The notes under the pieces are model-generated. The model searched no databases and was not told where the DNA came from. It saw nothing but the letters and a program-made list of their open reading frames with translations. Made by a program: the position numbers and the translations under genes. From assembly GCF_008329985.2 (NCBI RefSeq), contig NZ_CP038437.2:3348001-3412000 (forward strand): a stretch of 64,000 nt of DNA. The letters are read 5' to 3'. Below, piece by piece: positions 35,736 to 44,341 of the stretch; positions within the stretch are counted from its first letter, which is position 1; every line of letters starts with the position of its first letter. This DNA is from Halomonas binhaiensis. GTDB taxonomy: Bacteria; Pseudomonadota; Gammaproteobacteria; Pseudomonadales; Halomonadaceae.

Positions 35736-35752
35736 CTTCATGGTCCATGAAG
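35736..35752. promoter_or_regulatory. Candidate LysR operator palindrome
   Basis: CTTCATGG-T-CCATGAAG is a perfect 8-bp inverted repeat in the divergent region between the LysR gene and the aldo/keto reductase gene, 71 bases before the latter. Binding is inferred from position and symmetry. Confidence 0.5.
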
Positions 35753-35823
35753 ATATCAGCATATTCTGTCCATTTTGAAACAGATCTATCTTCCCAGGAA
35801 GCCAACAGCGGAGGAAAGATCCC

Positions 35824-36882
35824 ATGCAGCTCGACCATTACCGTTTGCTGGGCCGTTCAGGCCTGAAGATATCGCCCATGGCGCTTGGCACCATGACCTT
35901 CGGTACGGAATGGGGTTTCGGCGCCGATGAGCCAACGTCCCGCGCGATTTTCAATCGTTATGTCGAACGTGGCGGCAACTTCATTGATACGGCGAACTAC
36001 TACACAGGCGGCACTTCCGAATCTTTTATCAGCCGCTTCGCCAAAGGGCGGCGTGAACGCCTGGTCATTGCCACGAAATACACTCTGCCAATGCGTACCA
36101 ACGATCCTAATTCCGGCGGCAACAGCCGACGCAGCATGGTCCGTGCGGTAGAAGACAGCCTGACCCGCCTCGACAGCGATTATATCGACCTGCTGTACCT
36201 GCATGCCTGGGACTTCACCACGTCCGTGGAAGAGATTCTGCGTGCCATGGATGACCTGGTGACGGCAGGCAAGGTCGTGTACCTGGGGCTATCCGATATT
36301 CCCGCCTGGCAGGCCTCGCGGATGCAGGCCATTGCGGACCTTCGCGGCTGGTCACCTCTGATCGCCATGCAGCTGGAATACAACCTGATCGAACGCAGTG
36401 TGGAGCGAGACCTGGTGCCGATGTCCCGCGAAATGGGCATGGGTATTGTGCCCTGGTCACCCCTGGCCAGCGGGTTGCTGACCGGGAAGTACCAGCGAAC
36501 CGAGCTCGCACCGGAAAGCGTGGCCAGCGGTAGTCGTGCCGCCATCGTGACGGAAGCCGGCCCCGTCCCGGAACGCAGCTTCCGTATCGTCGATGAGTTG
36601 AAGCAGGTCGCAGCAGAACAGGATGCATCGCCTGCCACCGTGGCACTGGCGTGGCTTCTCACCCGCCCCGGCATGGCGGCGCCACTTATCGGAGCGCGCT
36701 CGGTAGATCAGCTCGATGCCAACCTGGCCGCACTTGAACTGGAGCTGACGGATGACCAGTTGGCCCGGCTCGACAGTGTCAGCAAAGTGTCGCTGGGTTT
36801 TCCCCATGACTACCTTCAACGCCCTGCCGTCCAGGCCAATATCTATGGTGGCATGTCGATCGCGACAGTGACTGACGCCTGA
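35824..36882 (+). CDS. Aldo/keto reductase
   Basis: A 352-residue NADPH-dependent TIM-barrel reductase for aldehydes or ketones. Catalytic residues are visible: Asp and Tyr in NFIDTANYYTGG (residues about 52-63), Lys in VIATKYTLPM and His in YIDLLYLHAWD. The cofactor pocket appears as PWSPLASGLLTGKY and, near the end, IGARSVDQLDANLAAL. Shine-Dalgarno GGAGGAAAGATC precedes the ATG. Divergent LysR gene suggests inducible expression. Substrate unknown. Confidence 0.9.
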   Translation: MQLDHYRLLGRSGLKISPMALGTMTFGTEWGFGADEPTSRAIFNRYVERGGNFIDTANYYTGGTSESFISRFAKGRRERLVIATKYTLPMRTNDPNSGGNSRRSMVRAVEDSLTRLDSDYIDLLYLHAWDFTTSVEEILRAMDDLVTAGKVVYLGLSDIPAWQASRMQAIADLRGWSPLIAMQLEYNLIERSVERDLVPMSREMGMGIVPWSPLASGLLTGKYQRTELAPESVASGSRAAIVTEAGPVPERSFRIVDELKQVAAEQDASPATVALAWLLTRPGMAAPLIGARSVDQLDANLAALELELTDDQLARLDSVSKVSLGFPHDYLQRPAVQANIYGGMSIATVTDA

Positions 36883-36937
36883 AAGTGCCCAGCGCCAGCT
36901 TCTGTCTATACGCGCTAGCTTCTGTCTGTAGAAGTCT

Positions 36938-37297
36938 TCACACCTCAAGCGAGGGCACATCCAGCTCACGCACTGGGCGCACTTCGACACTACCCACCCG
37001 TGCAGCGGGAATGCCCTTGGCAATTTCCAGGGCTTCGTTCACATCCTGTGCTTCCACCAGATAGAAACCCGCGAGCTGTTCCTTGGTTTCTGCAAAAGGG
37101 CCGTCGGTAACGACGGTCTTGCCGGACCTTACCCGCACGGTCTTGGCCGTCAGCACCGGTTCCAGGGCTTCAGCGGCAAGCATGCTGCCACTGTCCTGGA
37201 CTTTCTCGGCATAAGCCAGGCATTCCTCGTCGTGCGGACTTTCCGGAAGGCTATGGAGCAATTCTTCATCGCTGTAGACCAGGCATAGATATTTCAT
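36938..37297 (-). CDS. YciI/DGPF-domain protein
   Basis: A 119-residue protein with the YCII-related fold: MKYLCLVYSDEELLHSLPES, then KTVVTDGPFAETKEQLAGFY (the DGPF motif) and ALEIAKGIPAARVGSVEVRP. The function of most members is unknown; many are encoded with ECF sigma factors, but none is seen here. GAGGGA precedes the start. It is convergent with the aldo/keto reductase gene. Confidence 0.85.
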   Translation of the reverse strand: MKYLCLVYSDEELLHSLPESPHDEECLAYAEKVQDSGSMLAAEALEPVLTAKTVRVRSGKTVVTDGPFAETKEQLAGFYLVEAQDVNEALEIAKGIPAARVGSVEVRPVRELDVPSLEV

Positions 37298-37380
37298 TTT
37301 CGTCCCTCATTCGTGGGTTGTCGTTCTTATGGTCGCGTCAGGTTGCTGCAGATCGACATACGGTTGTGATTTTTTGCGTT

Positions 37381-37455
37381 CAACACCACTGAGGGCTCTC
37401 TATCCATCATTGGCTGAGGGCTCTATCTACAACACCGCTGAAGGCTCTCAATCAC
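37381..37455. repeat. GCTGAAGGCTCT direct repeats, left block
   Basis: Three imperfect units ending in GCTGAGGGCTCT or GCTGAAGGCTCT, spaced by CTATCTACAACACC-like sequence. The last unit runs across the stop codon of the glutathione S-transferase gene. The same units form the right block at 38302-38461. Confidence 0.85.
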
Positions 37456-38134
37456 GCCCCTGCGGTGCACCCAGCGGAAACAGGTGTCGATAAGGGCGCG
37501 CTTCATCAAGCACCTGTGCATAACTTGAGCGCGCCAGCAGCCGTGTGCGATAGGCGTGGACATGGCTGAATCGTTCGGGAATGGCATGCGTCCAGTCGGC
37601 ATAAAGGAGCGCTGGTGCTGCGGCGCAATCGGCCAGGCTGAAAGTGTTTCCCGCTACCCACTCACGACCTGCCATGCGCTGGTCGAGAATGGCGTATGCG
37701 GTCTCCAGTGCGGTTTTCCATTTCGCGCAGTCATCACCATCGTCAGGCTCGCGCCCGAGCGCGACATAGATCACCCGTTGCTGAGGATAGCTGATGTAAT
37801 TGTCGAAGAACCGATCCCACATGCGGACCTCTGCCGCCATGACAGGATTCTGCGGAATGAGCCGAACCTGGTCCGGATAGAGCGCTTCGAGATATTCGAT
37901 GATGCCGGTTGCCTCGAAGATCAGCTGATCACCATCGACCGCTACCGGAAACTTGCCGATGGGCCACAGCGCCGCGAATTCACTTGCCACTGGTTCGCTG
38001 CCATCCAATAGCTTCACCACGAATGGCACGCCCTTTTCATAGAAGGCCACCTTTGCCTTCTGGCAATAGGAGGAAAAAGGATGAAGATAGACGGTCAACG
38101 CAGCGCGCTGATACATCGTGGCGTCTTGTCCCAT
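37448..38134 (-). CDS. Glutathione S-transferase family protein
   Basis: A 228-residue protein with the thioredoxin-like N-terminal GST domain (LTVYLHPFSSYCQKAKVAFY, residues about 13-32; FEATGIIEYLEALYPD for the glutathione-site Glu/Ser region) and an all-helical C-terminal half (TFSLADCAAAPALLYADW). It would conjugate or reduce electrophiles with glutathione. The start at 38134 follows AAGGAGAT; a longer in-frame extension to 38206 is rejected. The gene is enclosed by blocks of the same direct repeat. Confidence 0.85.
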   Translation of the reverse strand: MGQDATMYQRAALTVYLHPFSSYCQKAKVAFYEKGVPFVVKLLDGSEPVASEFAALWPIGKFPVAVDGDQLIFEATGIIEYLEALYPDQVRLIPQNPVMAAEVRMWDRFFDNYISYPQQRVIYVALGREPDDGDDCAKWKTALETAYAILDQRMAGREWVAGNTFSLADCAAAPALLYADWTHAIPERFSHVHAYRTRLLARSSYAQVLDEARPYRHLFPLGAPQGRD

Positions 38135-38673
38135 GGTGATATCTCCTTGGCGTCGCCGGGTTTGTCCAGTTTCTGTGAGTCGCTTCAGGTACACCCAAAT
38201 CGACATATCAGCTTGATACGTACTATTGCTGATTACGTACTATTGCTGATTCGGCAATTACTGATCCGGTAGCGCAGGATGCGATCGCCGTTGAATCGAT
38301 CATGGCTGAAGGCTTTTTCAATTTTAGTTAATGACTCTTTCCATCTCGGCTGAGGGCTCTATCTACAACACCGCTGAGGGCTCTTTCCATCTCGGCTGAA
38401 GGCTCTATCTACAACACCGCTGAAGGCTCTATCTACAACACCGCTGAAGGCTCTCAATCACTCCCTCGTATGCCCCAATGGGAGTAAATAAAGATAGAAC
38501 CATTCCTCATCGAGAGTCAGTGCATGACATCGACAAAGAGTGCTGTAGTCCAAGCAGCGGTTAAGTCCTGTTAAAGCGGTTAACGGAACTTTTCGCCATC
38601 ATCAACGAACGCCTGGTCTACAGTGCTTTGTGAGTCCGTATAACACGGAACTCGCGCCAGGAGGACTGCCAAG
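38135..38673. other. Gap with repeat block before the AI-2E-family gene
   Basis: The left part contains the GST promoter region and a doubled ACGTACTATTGCTGATT; the middle holds the right-hand repeat block (38302-38461); the last 200 bases have no frame that I can support. Confidence 0.6.
38302..38461. repeat. GCTGAAGGCTCT direct repeats, right block
   Basis: Six imperfect copies. Two longer unit types alternate: GGCTCTATCTACAACACCGC and GGCTCTTTCCATCTCGGC. The last copy ends CAACACCGCTGAAGGCTCTC followed by AATCAC, identical to the end of the left block. Confidence 0.88.
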
Positions 38674-39822
38674 ATGCGGACTGATGAGGCGGCACGTAGA
38701 CGACTACTGAACAAGGATCTTATCGAGGCATTGATTCGTATTGGCTTGATCATCTTCCTGGTGGTCATGTGTATACGAATTTTCGCGCCCTTCGCCAACC
38801 TGATGATCTGGGGCCTGATTCTGGCCATCGCTCTCTCTCCCTTGCACCAACGGTTGGCCAAGCGTCTAGGAGGCCGCCAAGGGCGTGCTTCGACACTCCT
38901 GGTGGTCGCCATCCTGCTATTGCTTGGCGTGCCGACGGTGATGCTGGGTATTGCCTTCGCAGATCATCTCCACGCACTTTACTCTGCCTTCAACGACCAG
39001 ACGCTCACCATCCCCACCCCCAAGCCAAGCGTGGCCGAGTGGCCGCTTGTCGGAGAGCGAGTCTATTCAGCCTGGGAGACAGCAGCCACCAACCTTCCAG
39101 CACTGCTGGCAGAGAACCAGGAGCTACTCCGAAACCTGGGGCGAAAGGCTCTAGGTACGGCAACCAACACGGCAGGCAGCCTCCTTGGGCTGTTCGCCGC
39201 GCTGATCATCGGTGCGGTGATGATGGCCTATGCCGAACCTGGCAACCGTGCCATGGAGCGTATCTTCCGCCGTCTGAGCGATGAGACACGAGGCCCTCGG
39301 ATGCAGAAGCTTGCGACTGCCACCGTTCGTTCAGTCGCGGTCGGTGTCATCGGCGTGGCCTTCATTCAAGCCGTGTTACTGGGGGTGGGTTTCCTGCTGG
39401 CGGGAATTCCGGGGGCTGGCGTCCTCGCTCTGATCGTCATGTTCATCGGCATCCTCCAGTTGCCAGCACTGATCATTTCGCTGCCCGCCGTAGGCTACTT
39501 ATGGTGGCTGGGCGATGGTTCCACCACGATGAACATCGTCTTTTCGATATATCTCATCCTGGCGGGCATGATCGATAACGTTCTCAAGCCACTGCTGCTG
39601 GGCCGTGGCGTCGATGCGCCAATGCTTATCGTGCTGCTCGGCGCCATTGGCGGGATGCTGACAGGGGGACTGGTCGGCCTCTTCGTCGGCGGTGTCCTGC
39701 TTGCTGTCGGTTATCAATTGTTCATGGAATGGGTCGAAGCCGACGAGCACAACATTCCCCCGGCTCAAGCGCAGGACAAGCCTCTGAAGAAGCCTGACTC
39801 TGCCCCTGACGCTGAGTCCTGA
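38674..39822 (+). CDS. AI-2E family (PerM-like) membrane protein
   Basis: A 382-residue inner-membrane protein with about eight hydrophobic segments. Family features include MIWGLILAIALSPLHQRLAK, IGAVMMAYAEPGNRAMERIF and the C-terminal DNVLKPLLLGRGVDAPMLIV, GGLVGLFVGGVLLAVGYQLF. Members have been linked to autoinducer or ion export; no substrate can be given. AGGAGG precedes the ATG. The next gene starts 5 bases after the stop, so it leads the efflux operon. Confidence 0.85.
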   Translation: MRTDEAARRRLLNKDLIEALIRIGLIIFLVVMCIRIFAPFANLMIWGLILAIALSPLHQRLAKRLGGRQGRASTLLVVAILLLLGVPTVMLGIAFADHLHALYSAFNDQTLTIPTPKPSVAEWPLVGERVYSAWETAATNLPALLAENQELLRNLGRKALGTATNTAGSLLGLFAALIIGAVMMAYAEPGNRAMERIFRRLSDETRGPRMQKLATATVRSVAVGVIGVAFIQAVLLGVGFLLAGIPGAGVLALIVMFIGILQLPALIISLPAVGYLWWLGDGSTTMNIVFSIYLILAGMIDNVLKPLLLGRGVDAPMLIVLLGAIGGMLTGGLVGLFVGGVLLAVGYQLFMEWVEADEHNIPPAQAQDKPLKKPDSAPDAES

Positions 39823-39827
39823 CGCTG

Positions 39828-41552
39828 ATGCAAAGCCTTGAACCGGTTCTGAATCCGGACTCGGTGCTGAATCTGGACCCTGTGCTGAGTCCTGACCCTG
39901 TGCTGAATCTGAACATAGCGCCTTCCACCGAAGAACAGTGCCTACCCCGGCCCTGCGCATGGCTGGTGATGGTATTGATGCCGTTGCTGTTGAGCGGCTG
40001 CATCACTCTAGGCCCTGACTTCGAGGAACCCGAGGTGACCTGGCTCGCCGACTGGCAATCCGACCTCTACGGCCAGGCCAGCGCAGGATCAGGCGAGAGC
40101 GACTTGCGCTTCTGGTGGCAACTGTTCGATGACCCGGTGCTCAATGAACTGATCGAGACCGCACGGCGCGAAAATCCCTCTCTAAGGATTGCAGGGCTGC
40201 GCATCCTCGAGAGTCGGGCAGCACTCGGTATCGCCGGTAGTAACCTCTACCCTCAGCTTCAGCAGCTCGGTGGCGCGGCGACACGGGTTCATGATCAACG
40301 GAGCAATGGTCGAGATCGAAGCCTCACCAGCTATTCCGCTGACTTCAGCCTGGGCTGGGAACTGGATTTCTGGGGACGATTCCAGCGCGGCATTGAATCC
40401 GCTGATGCCGCTTTCTTCGCCTCCATTGCCAGCCAGCGCGATGCTCAGGTTCTACTCAGCGCTCAGGTTGCCAATCTCTACTTCGCTTACCGAACAACGC
40501 TTCTGCGCATCGAGATTGCTCGGCACAATGCCGCCATTCAGCAGCGCAGTTTCGACATCACCCGAAAGATTTTCGAGAGTGGCCAAGGTTCAGAACTCGA
40601 CCTGCAACAGGCCAAAACCCAGTATCTGGCCACCCTATCGACCATTCCCGACCTGGAGGCCACGCTGGTCCAGCAGCGCAATGCCCTTGGAGTTCTGCTG
40701 GCAAGGCCACCCGGTCAGATGCCGGAGTTACCGACACAAGCCGCTCCTCTCCCCGAGGTAGAGGCGATCATGGTCAGGGAAGTGCCTGCACGGCTGCTGT
40801 TACGCCGCCCCGATATCCGAATGGCAGCCTGGCAGGTCGCCATCCAATCCGCTCAGATCGGCATCGCACAAGCAGATTATTATCCGGCGATCACCCTGCG
40901 CGGCAGTATTGGCTGGTCGGCCAACTCGCTGGATGGCAGTGCCGATACCTTGCGCACTCTCGGCGGCCCATCGTTGAGCTGGAACCTGTTCGACCACGGC
41001 CGTATCACCAATAACGTGCGCCTCCAGGACGCTCGCCTGCAGCAGACCATCGAATCCTTCCAGAACGAGGTGCTGCAAGCCGCTCGGGAGATCGACGATG
41101 CCGCGATCGCTGTCGTCAAGGGCGGTGAACAGCTCCAGATTCTGAGTGACTCACGGCGTGCTGCCGAGCGTTCCCTGGAGCTTGCCACCACCCGCTATCG
41201 GGAGGGCTATGCCGACTTCCAGCGGGTCCTGGATGCGCAGCGAGTCCTGTTTTCCCAGGCAGAGCGAGAACTCGTCTCTGAAGGGGCCCGCCTTGGAGCG
41301 ATCATCACCTTGTACAAGGCGCTCGGTGGCGGCTGGTTGGACACGCCGATAGAACAGCTGGTGCCGGAATCCGTGCGCAATACGATGCGCTCACGGACCC
41401 ATTGGGGACACCTGCTCGATGCCCCCTTGCCTACCCCCGCAGACAGTAGCCTCAAAGACAGCACCTTTGAAGACGGCACTTCTGAAGCCAGCACTTCGGA
41501 AGACAGAACCTCTGAAAACAGCACCTTGAGCGGATCGAGGACTTCCCTATGA
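39828..41552 (+). CDS. NodT-family outer-membrane efflux lipoprotein
   Basis: A 574-residue TolC-like channel. A lipobox (LLLSGC, then ITLGPDFEEPEVTW) lies near residue 60, so the first 40 residues, a repeat of PVLNPDSVLNLDPVLSPDP, are not normal for the family and the real start may be a GTG or ATG near 39966. Two outer-membrane efflux repeats follow (EIARHNAAIQQRSFDITRKI, RYREGYADFQRVLDAQRVLF). The C-terminal tail is a Thr/Ser/Glu-rich repeat. The gene overlaps hlyD by four bases. It would form the exit duct of the adjacent pump. Confidence 0.85.
   Translation: MQSLEPVLNPDSVLNLDPVLSPDPVLNLNIAPSTEEQCLPRPCAWLVMVLMPLLLSGCITLGPDFEEPEVTWLADWQSDLYGQASAGSGESDLRFWWQLFDDPVLNELIETARRENPSLRIAGLRILESRAALGIAGSNLYPQLQQLGGAATRVHDQRSNGRDRSLTSYSADFSLGWELDFWGRFQRGIESADAAFFASIASQRDAQVLLSAQVANLYFAYRTTLLRIEIARHNAAIQQRSFDITRKIFESGQGSELDLQQAKTQYLATLSTIPDLEATLVQQRNALGVLLARPPGQMPELPTQAAPLPEVEAIMVREVPARLLLRRPDIRMAAWQVAIQSAQIGIAQADYYPAITLRGSIGWSANSLDGSADTLRTLGGPSLSWNLFDHGRITNNVRLQDARLQQTIESFQNEVLQAAREIDDAAIAVVKGGEQLQILSDSRRAAERSLELATTRYREGYADFQRVLDAQRVLFSQAERELVSEGARLGAIITLYKALGGGWLDTPIEQLVPESVRNTMRSRTHWGHLLDAPLPTPADSSLKDSTFEDGTSEASTSEDRTSENSTLSGSRTSL
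39829..39915. repeat. Tandem repeat at the NodT gene start
   Basis: Imperfect repeats of CCTGTGCTGAATCTGGACC-type units encode the unusual N-terminal PVLNxD repeat. Confidence 0.75.
41449..41540. repeat. Tandem repeat at the NodT gene end
   Basis: Imperfect 15-30-bp repeats (for example GCACTTCTGAAGCCAGCACT) encode the C-terminal D/E-S-T tail. Confidence 0.75.
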
Positions 41553-42736
41553 CAGACAAACGCCATCAGGATGACCCCGCCGAGGCTGACGATCAGGCCC
41601 AAAGTGACAGTGGCGAGCCATCACCAACGCCCCCGGACGGTACTGAGCAGAAGGATGCCGGGGGCATGGTTCGCAAAGGGGGGATCGGGGTAGCCCTCGT
41701 CATCCTGGTCAGCCTGGTCGCCTATCTGCTGGCGGACCGGTATACCCCTTACACCAGCCAGGCAAGGATTGACGGCTATGTGGTCGGCGTGGCGCCCCAG
41801 GTCGCGGGCATCGTGACGCAGGTCTGGGTGCGCAACAACCAAGCGGTGGAGAAAGGCGAAAAGCTGTTCGAGATCGATCCCTCACAGTACCGCATTGCCC
41901 TGAACAAGGCCCTTTCCGATATCGATAACACCCGTCGCCAGGTGGGAGCCGGTGGCGCGGCAGTAGAAGCCGCCCGGGCGAATCTGGTCGCCGCCCAGGC
42001 CAATGCGCTCAAGGCGCAACAGGATGCTACCCGGCTACAGCGTCTGTATGCCGAGGACGCTGGCACCATCTCGGTACGGCGCCTGGAAATCGCGCGCGCC
42101 AGCCACCAGCAGGCCGAGGCCCAGGTGGCAGCGGCCAAGGCCAACATTCAGCAGGCCATCGAACAGATGGGGGGAGACGACTCGGAGAACAACACCCTCC
42201 TCAACTCGGCGCTGGTCGCAGTGGAGAAGGCCGAGCTGGACCTTTCCAATACCGTAGTCCGGGCTTCATCACGCGGCGTGATCACTGACTTGCGTGCCGA
42301 TGTTGGACAGTTTGCCGGTACGGGAAGCCCAGTGCTGACCCTGGTGGCGATCAATGATGTCTGGGTCAATGCCGAATTCACCGAAAACAACCTGGGCCAT
42401 GTGGCGCCAGGTACGCCGGTGGACCTTCTGTTCGATGCCCTGCCAGGACAAGTGTTTCACGGTGAGGTTCGCAGCATCGGCCTGGGTGTGAGTGACGGCC
42501 GGAGCCAGCCCGCAGGTACACTTCCGACCCTCCAGAACGACCGAGACTGGTTACGCCAGGCACAGCGCTTTCCGGTCATCGTCAGCTTCGACAGTGCCCA
42601 GGATCCCGCCCTGCAGGCACAGCTACGCATCGGTGGCCAGGTGTCTGTCATCGCCTACGGCGAGGGTGCCGGGCCGCTGAGCTGGCTGGGCAAGCTCTAC
42701 ATTCGCATCGCCAGCTGGCTGACCTATGTCTATTGA
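41549..42736 (+). CDS. HlyD-family membrane fusion protein (EmrA-like)
   Basis: A 395-residue periplasmic adaptor. An acidic cytoplasmic tail (residues 1-45) is followed by one membrane segment (GIGVALVILVSLVAYLLADR), a biotinyl-lipoyl half (TSQARIDGYVVGVAPQVAGI), a long alpha hairpin (about 90-215) and the second lipoyl/beta-barrel part (VVRASSRGVITDLRADVGQF, AEFTENNLGHVAPG). It bridges the inner-membrane partner and the NodT channel. It overlaps nodT (ATGA) and the DUF2955 gene (11 bases), so the three act together. Confidence 0.9.
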   Translation: MTDKRHQDDPAEADDQAQSDSGEPSPTPPDGTEQKDAGGMVRKGGIGVALVILVSLVAYLLADRYTPYTSQARIDGYVVGVAPQVAGIVTQVWVRNNQAVEKGEKLFEIDPSQYRIALNKALSDIDNTRRQVGAGGAAVEAARANLVAAQANALKAQQDATRLQRLYAEDAGTISVRRLEIARASHQQAEAQVAAAKANIQQAIEQMGGDDSENNTLLNSALVAVEKAELDLSNTVVRASSRGVITDLRADVGQFAGTGSPVLTLVAINDVWVNAEFTENNLGHVAPGTPVDLLFDALPGQVFHGEVRSIGLGVSDGRSQPAGTLPTLQNDRDWLRQAQRFPVIVSFDSAQDPALQAQLRIGGQVSVIAYGEGAGPLSWLGKLYIRIASWLTYVY

Positions 42737-43796
42737 GCGCCGTACGACAAAGATGCCACTCGCGGCACGGCGCACCTTCCGCTTTGCCCTGGTGGTAGCC
42801 CTGTCACTCGTTCTTGCCTACGGCCTCGGCACACCACTGCCCTTTCTTGCCCCACTGTTCGGAGTGCTGCTCACCACGGCGCCTGCCCCACCGGTGGGAG
42901 TAAAGGGACTGCTGACACTGACCCTGGTCGTCACGCTCACGCTGGGGATAGGGCTGGTGCTTGCCCCGATGCTCCGCCAATATCCCCTCTCGGCAGTGCT
43001 GATCATTGCCGTGAGTCTCTATTTGAGCACCTTGCTCAATGTAGGACTCGGCAAGGGACTGGTCAGCACTCTGCTCATCATGGGATCCACCCTCATTCCC
43101 GCCGCCGGGCTGGTCAGCCAGGCCCTCGCCGCCAGCGTGATTCAGGCACTGATCATCGGCATCTTTCTGGCCATCATCAGCCAGTGGCTCATCTACCCTT
43201 TCTTTCCCGAGGATTCGGCCAAGCAAGGCTCTGCGCCCCCACCCCCGGATGCCGGCCAGTCAAACTGGATCGCCCTGCGTGCCACTCTGATCGTGCTGCC
43301 ACCTGTGCTGCTGGCGTTCACCAACCCATCGCTCTACCTGCCGCTGATCATGAAATCTGCCCTGCTGGCCCAACAGGGCTCTGTGGTCAGCGCTCGGGCT
43401 GCCGGTCGTGAACTGCTCGGCTCCACCTTCCTCGCCGGTGGCTTGGCCATCCTGTTCTGGTTTGGCCTGAAGCTTTGGCCGAGCCTGTGGATGTTCTTCC
43501 TGTGGATGCTGCTGGTCGGCCTCTACGTGGCAAGCAAGCTGTATGGCGTTCTCGCTAGCCGCTTCGCTCCCACTTTCTGGCAGAACGTGATCGTGACGCT
43601 GCTGATCCTGCTCGGCCCTGCCGTCGAGGACAGCGCCAATGGCAAGGACGTCTATGAGGCCTTCATCGTGCGCTTCGCTCTGTTCATTGCGGTAACAGCC
43701 TACGCCTGGAGCGCAATTTTCGCCCTGGAGCGGCTACGCGCACGTCGCCTCGCTCGCTCCTCGTCTTCTTTCAACACCGGAACCCCACGATGCTGA
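42726..43796 (+). CDS. DUF2955 / FUSC-like inner-membrane protein
   Basis: A 356-residue protein with two blocks of hydrophobic helices (about residues 18-160 and 185-345) separated by a hydrophilic linker (FFPEDSAKQGSAPPPPDAGQ). This is the layout of DUF2955 proteins, relatives of the FUSC/AaeB family of aromatic-acid exporters. The HlyD-DUF2955 pairing is common, with the DUF2955 protein as the likely inner-membrane pump. Its substrate is unknown. The next gene overlaps its end by 7 bases. Confidence 0.83.
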   Translation: MSIERRTTKMPLAARRTFRFALVVALSLVLAYGLGTPLPFLAPLFGVLLTTAPAPPVGVKGLLTLTLVVTLTLGIGLVLAPMLRQYPLSAVLIIAVSLYLSTLLNVGLGKGLVSTLLIMGSTLIPAAGLVSQALAASVIQALIIGIFLAIISQWLIYPFFPEDSAKQGSAPPPPDAGQSNWIALRATLIVLPPVLLAFTNPSLYLPLIMKSALLAQQGSVVSARAAGRELLGSTFLAGGLAILFWFGLKLWPSLWMFFLWMLLVGLYVASKLYGVLASRFAPTFWQNVIVTLLILLGPAVEDSANGKDVYEAFIVRFALFIAVTAYAWSAIFALERLRARRLARSSSSFNTGTPRC

Positions 43797-44236
43797 TGAA
43801 TCTCTTGATCGGCCTCTCCACCATGGCCGTATGTCTTCTGCTACAGACGTTGCTGCTCACCATCGCCATCCGCTATTACACGCGTCACCGCGAGCAGGTC
43901 TCCGGCCCATCGGCCTGGAAGACGCTGAAGATTCTCAACATCGTCATGACGATCCTGGTGCTGGGCAACCTCACCCAGGTCACCCTTTGGGCACTGGTCT
44001 TCAGAATGCTCGGCGAATTCGAGATATTCAGCACTGCGGTCTATCACTCAGCGGTGAACTTCGCGACACTCGGCTACGGTGACATTGTGATGTCCGAACA
44101 GCACCGACTGCTCGGTCCACTGGAGGCGATCAATGGGGTATTGATGATCGGCGTCTCTACTGCCGCCCTGATGGCGACCGTCCAGGATATGGTCAAGCGG
44201 ACCATCCTCGCCCGGCAGCAGGACGACCACCGTTAA
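43790..44236 (+). CDS. Small K+-channel-like membrane protein
   Basis: A 148-residue protein with hydrophobic helices at about residues 3-27 and 45-70, a re-entrant pore region with the selectivity filter NFATLGYGDIVMS (about 91-103), and a last helix (INGVLMIGVSTAALMATVQD). This is the ion-channel (Ion_trans_2) pore plan. Its overlap with the DUF2955 gene places it in the efflux operon, where it could offset charge movement or sense envelope stress; that link is inference. Confidence 0.85.
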   Translation: MLMNLLIGLSTMAVCLLLQTLLLTIAIRYYTRHREQVSGPSAWKTLKILNIVMTILVLGNLTQVTLWALVFRMLGEFEIFSTAVYHSAVNFATLGYGDIVMSEQHRLLGPLEAINGVLMIGVSTAALMATVQDMVKRTILARQQDDHR

Positions 44237-44341
44237 GAGCGTGAGGAGCCCTTTGATTACGTGCTGAGCTGAGCATGACAATCCGCTAGTATCATCATTC
44301 GGGCCCAGGTCAGGTCGCCGAATTGTCGCTCAGGTCATGTC

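Noticed and set aside
38302..38461. Repeat block that might be taken for a CRISPR array
   Set aside because: Spacers are themselves repeated and short, units are imperfect and no cas gene is near.
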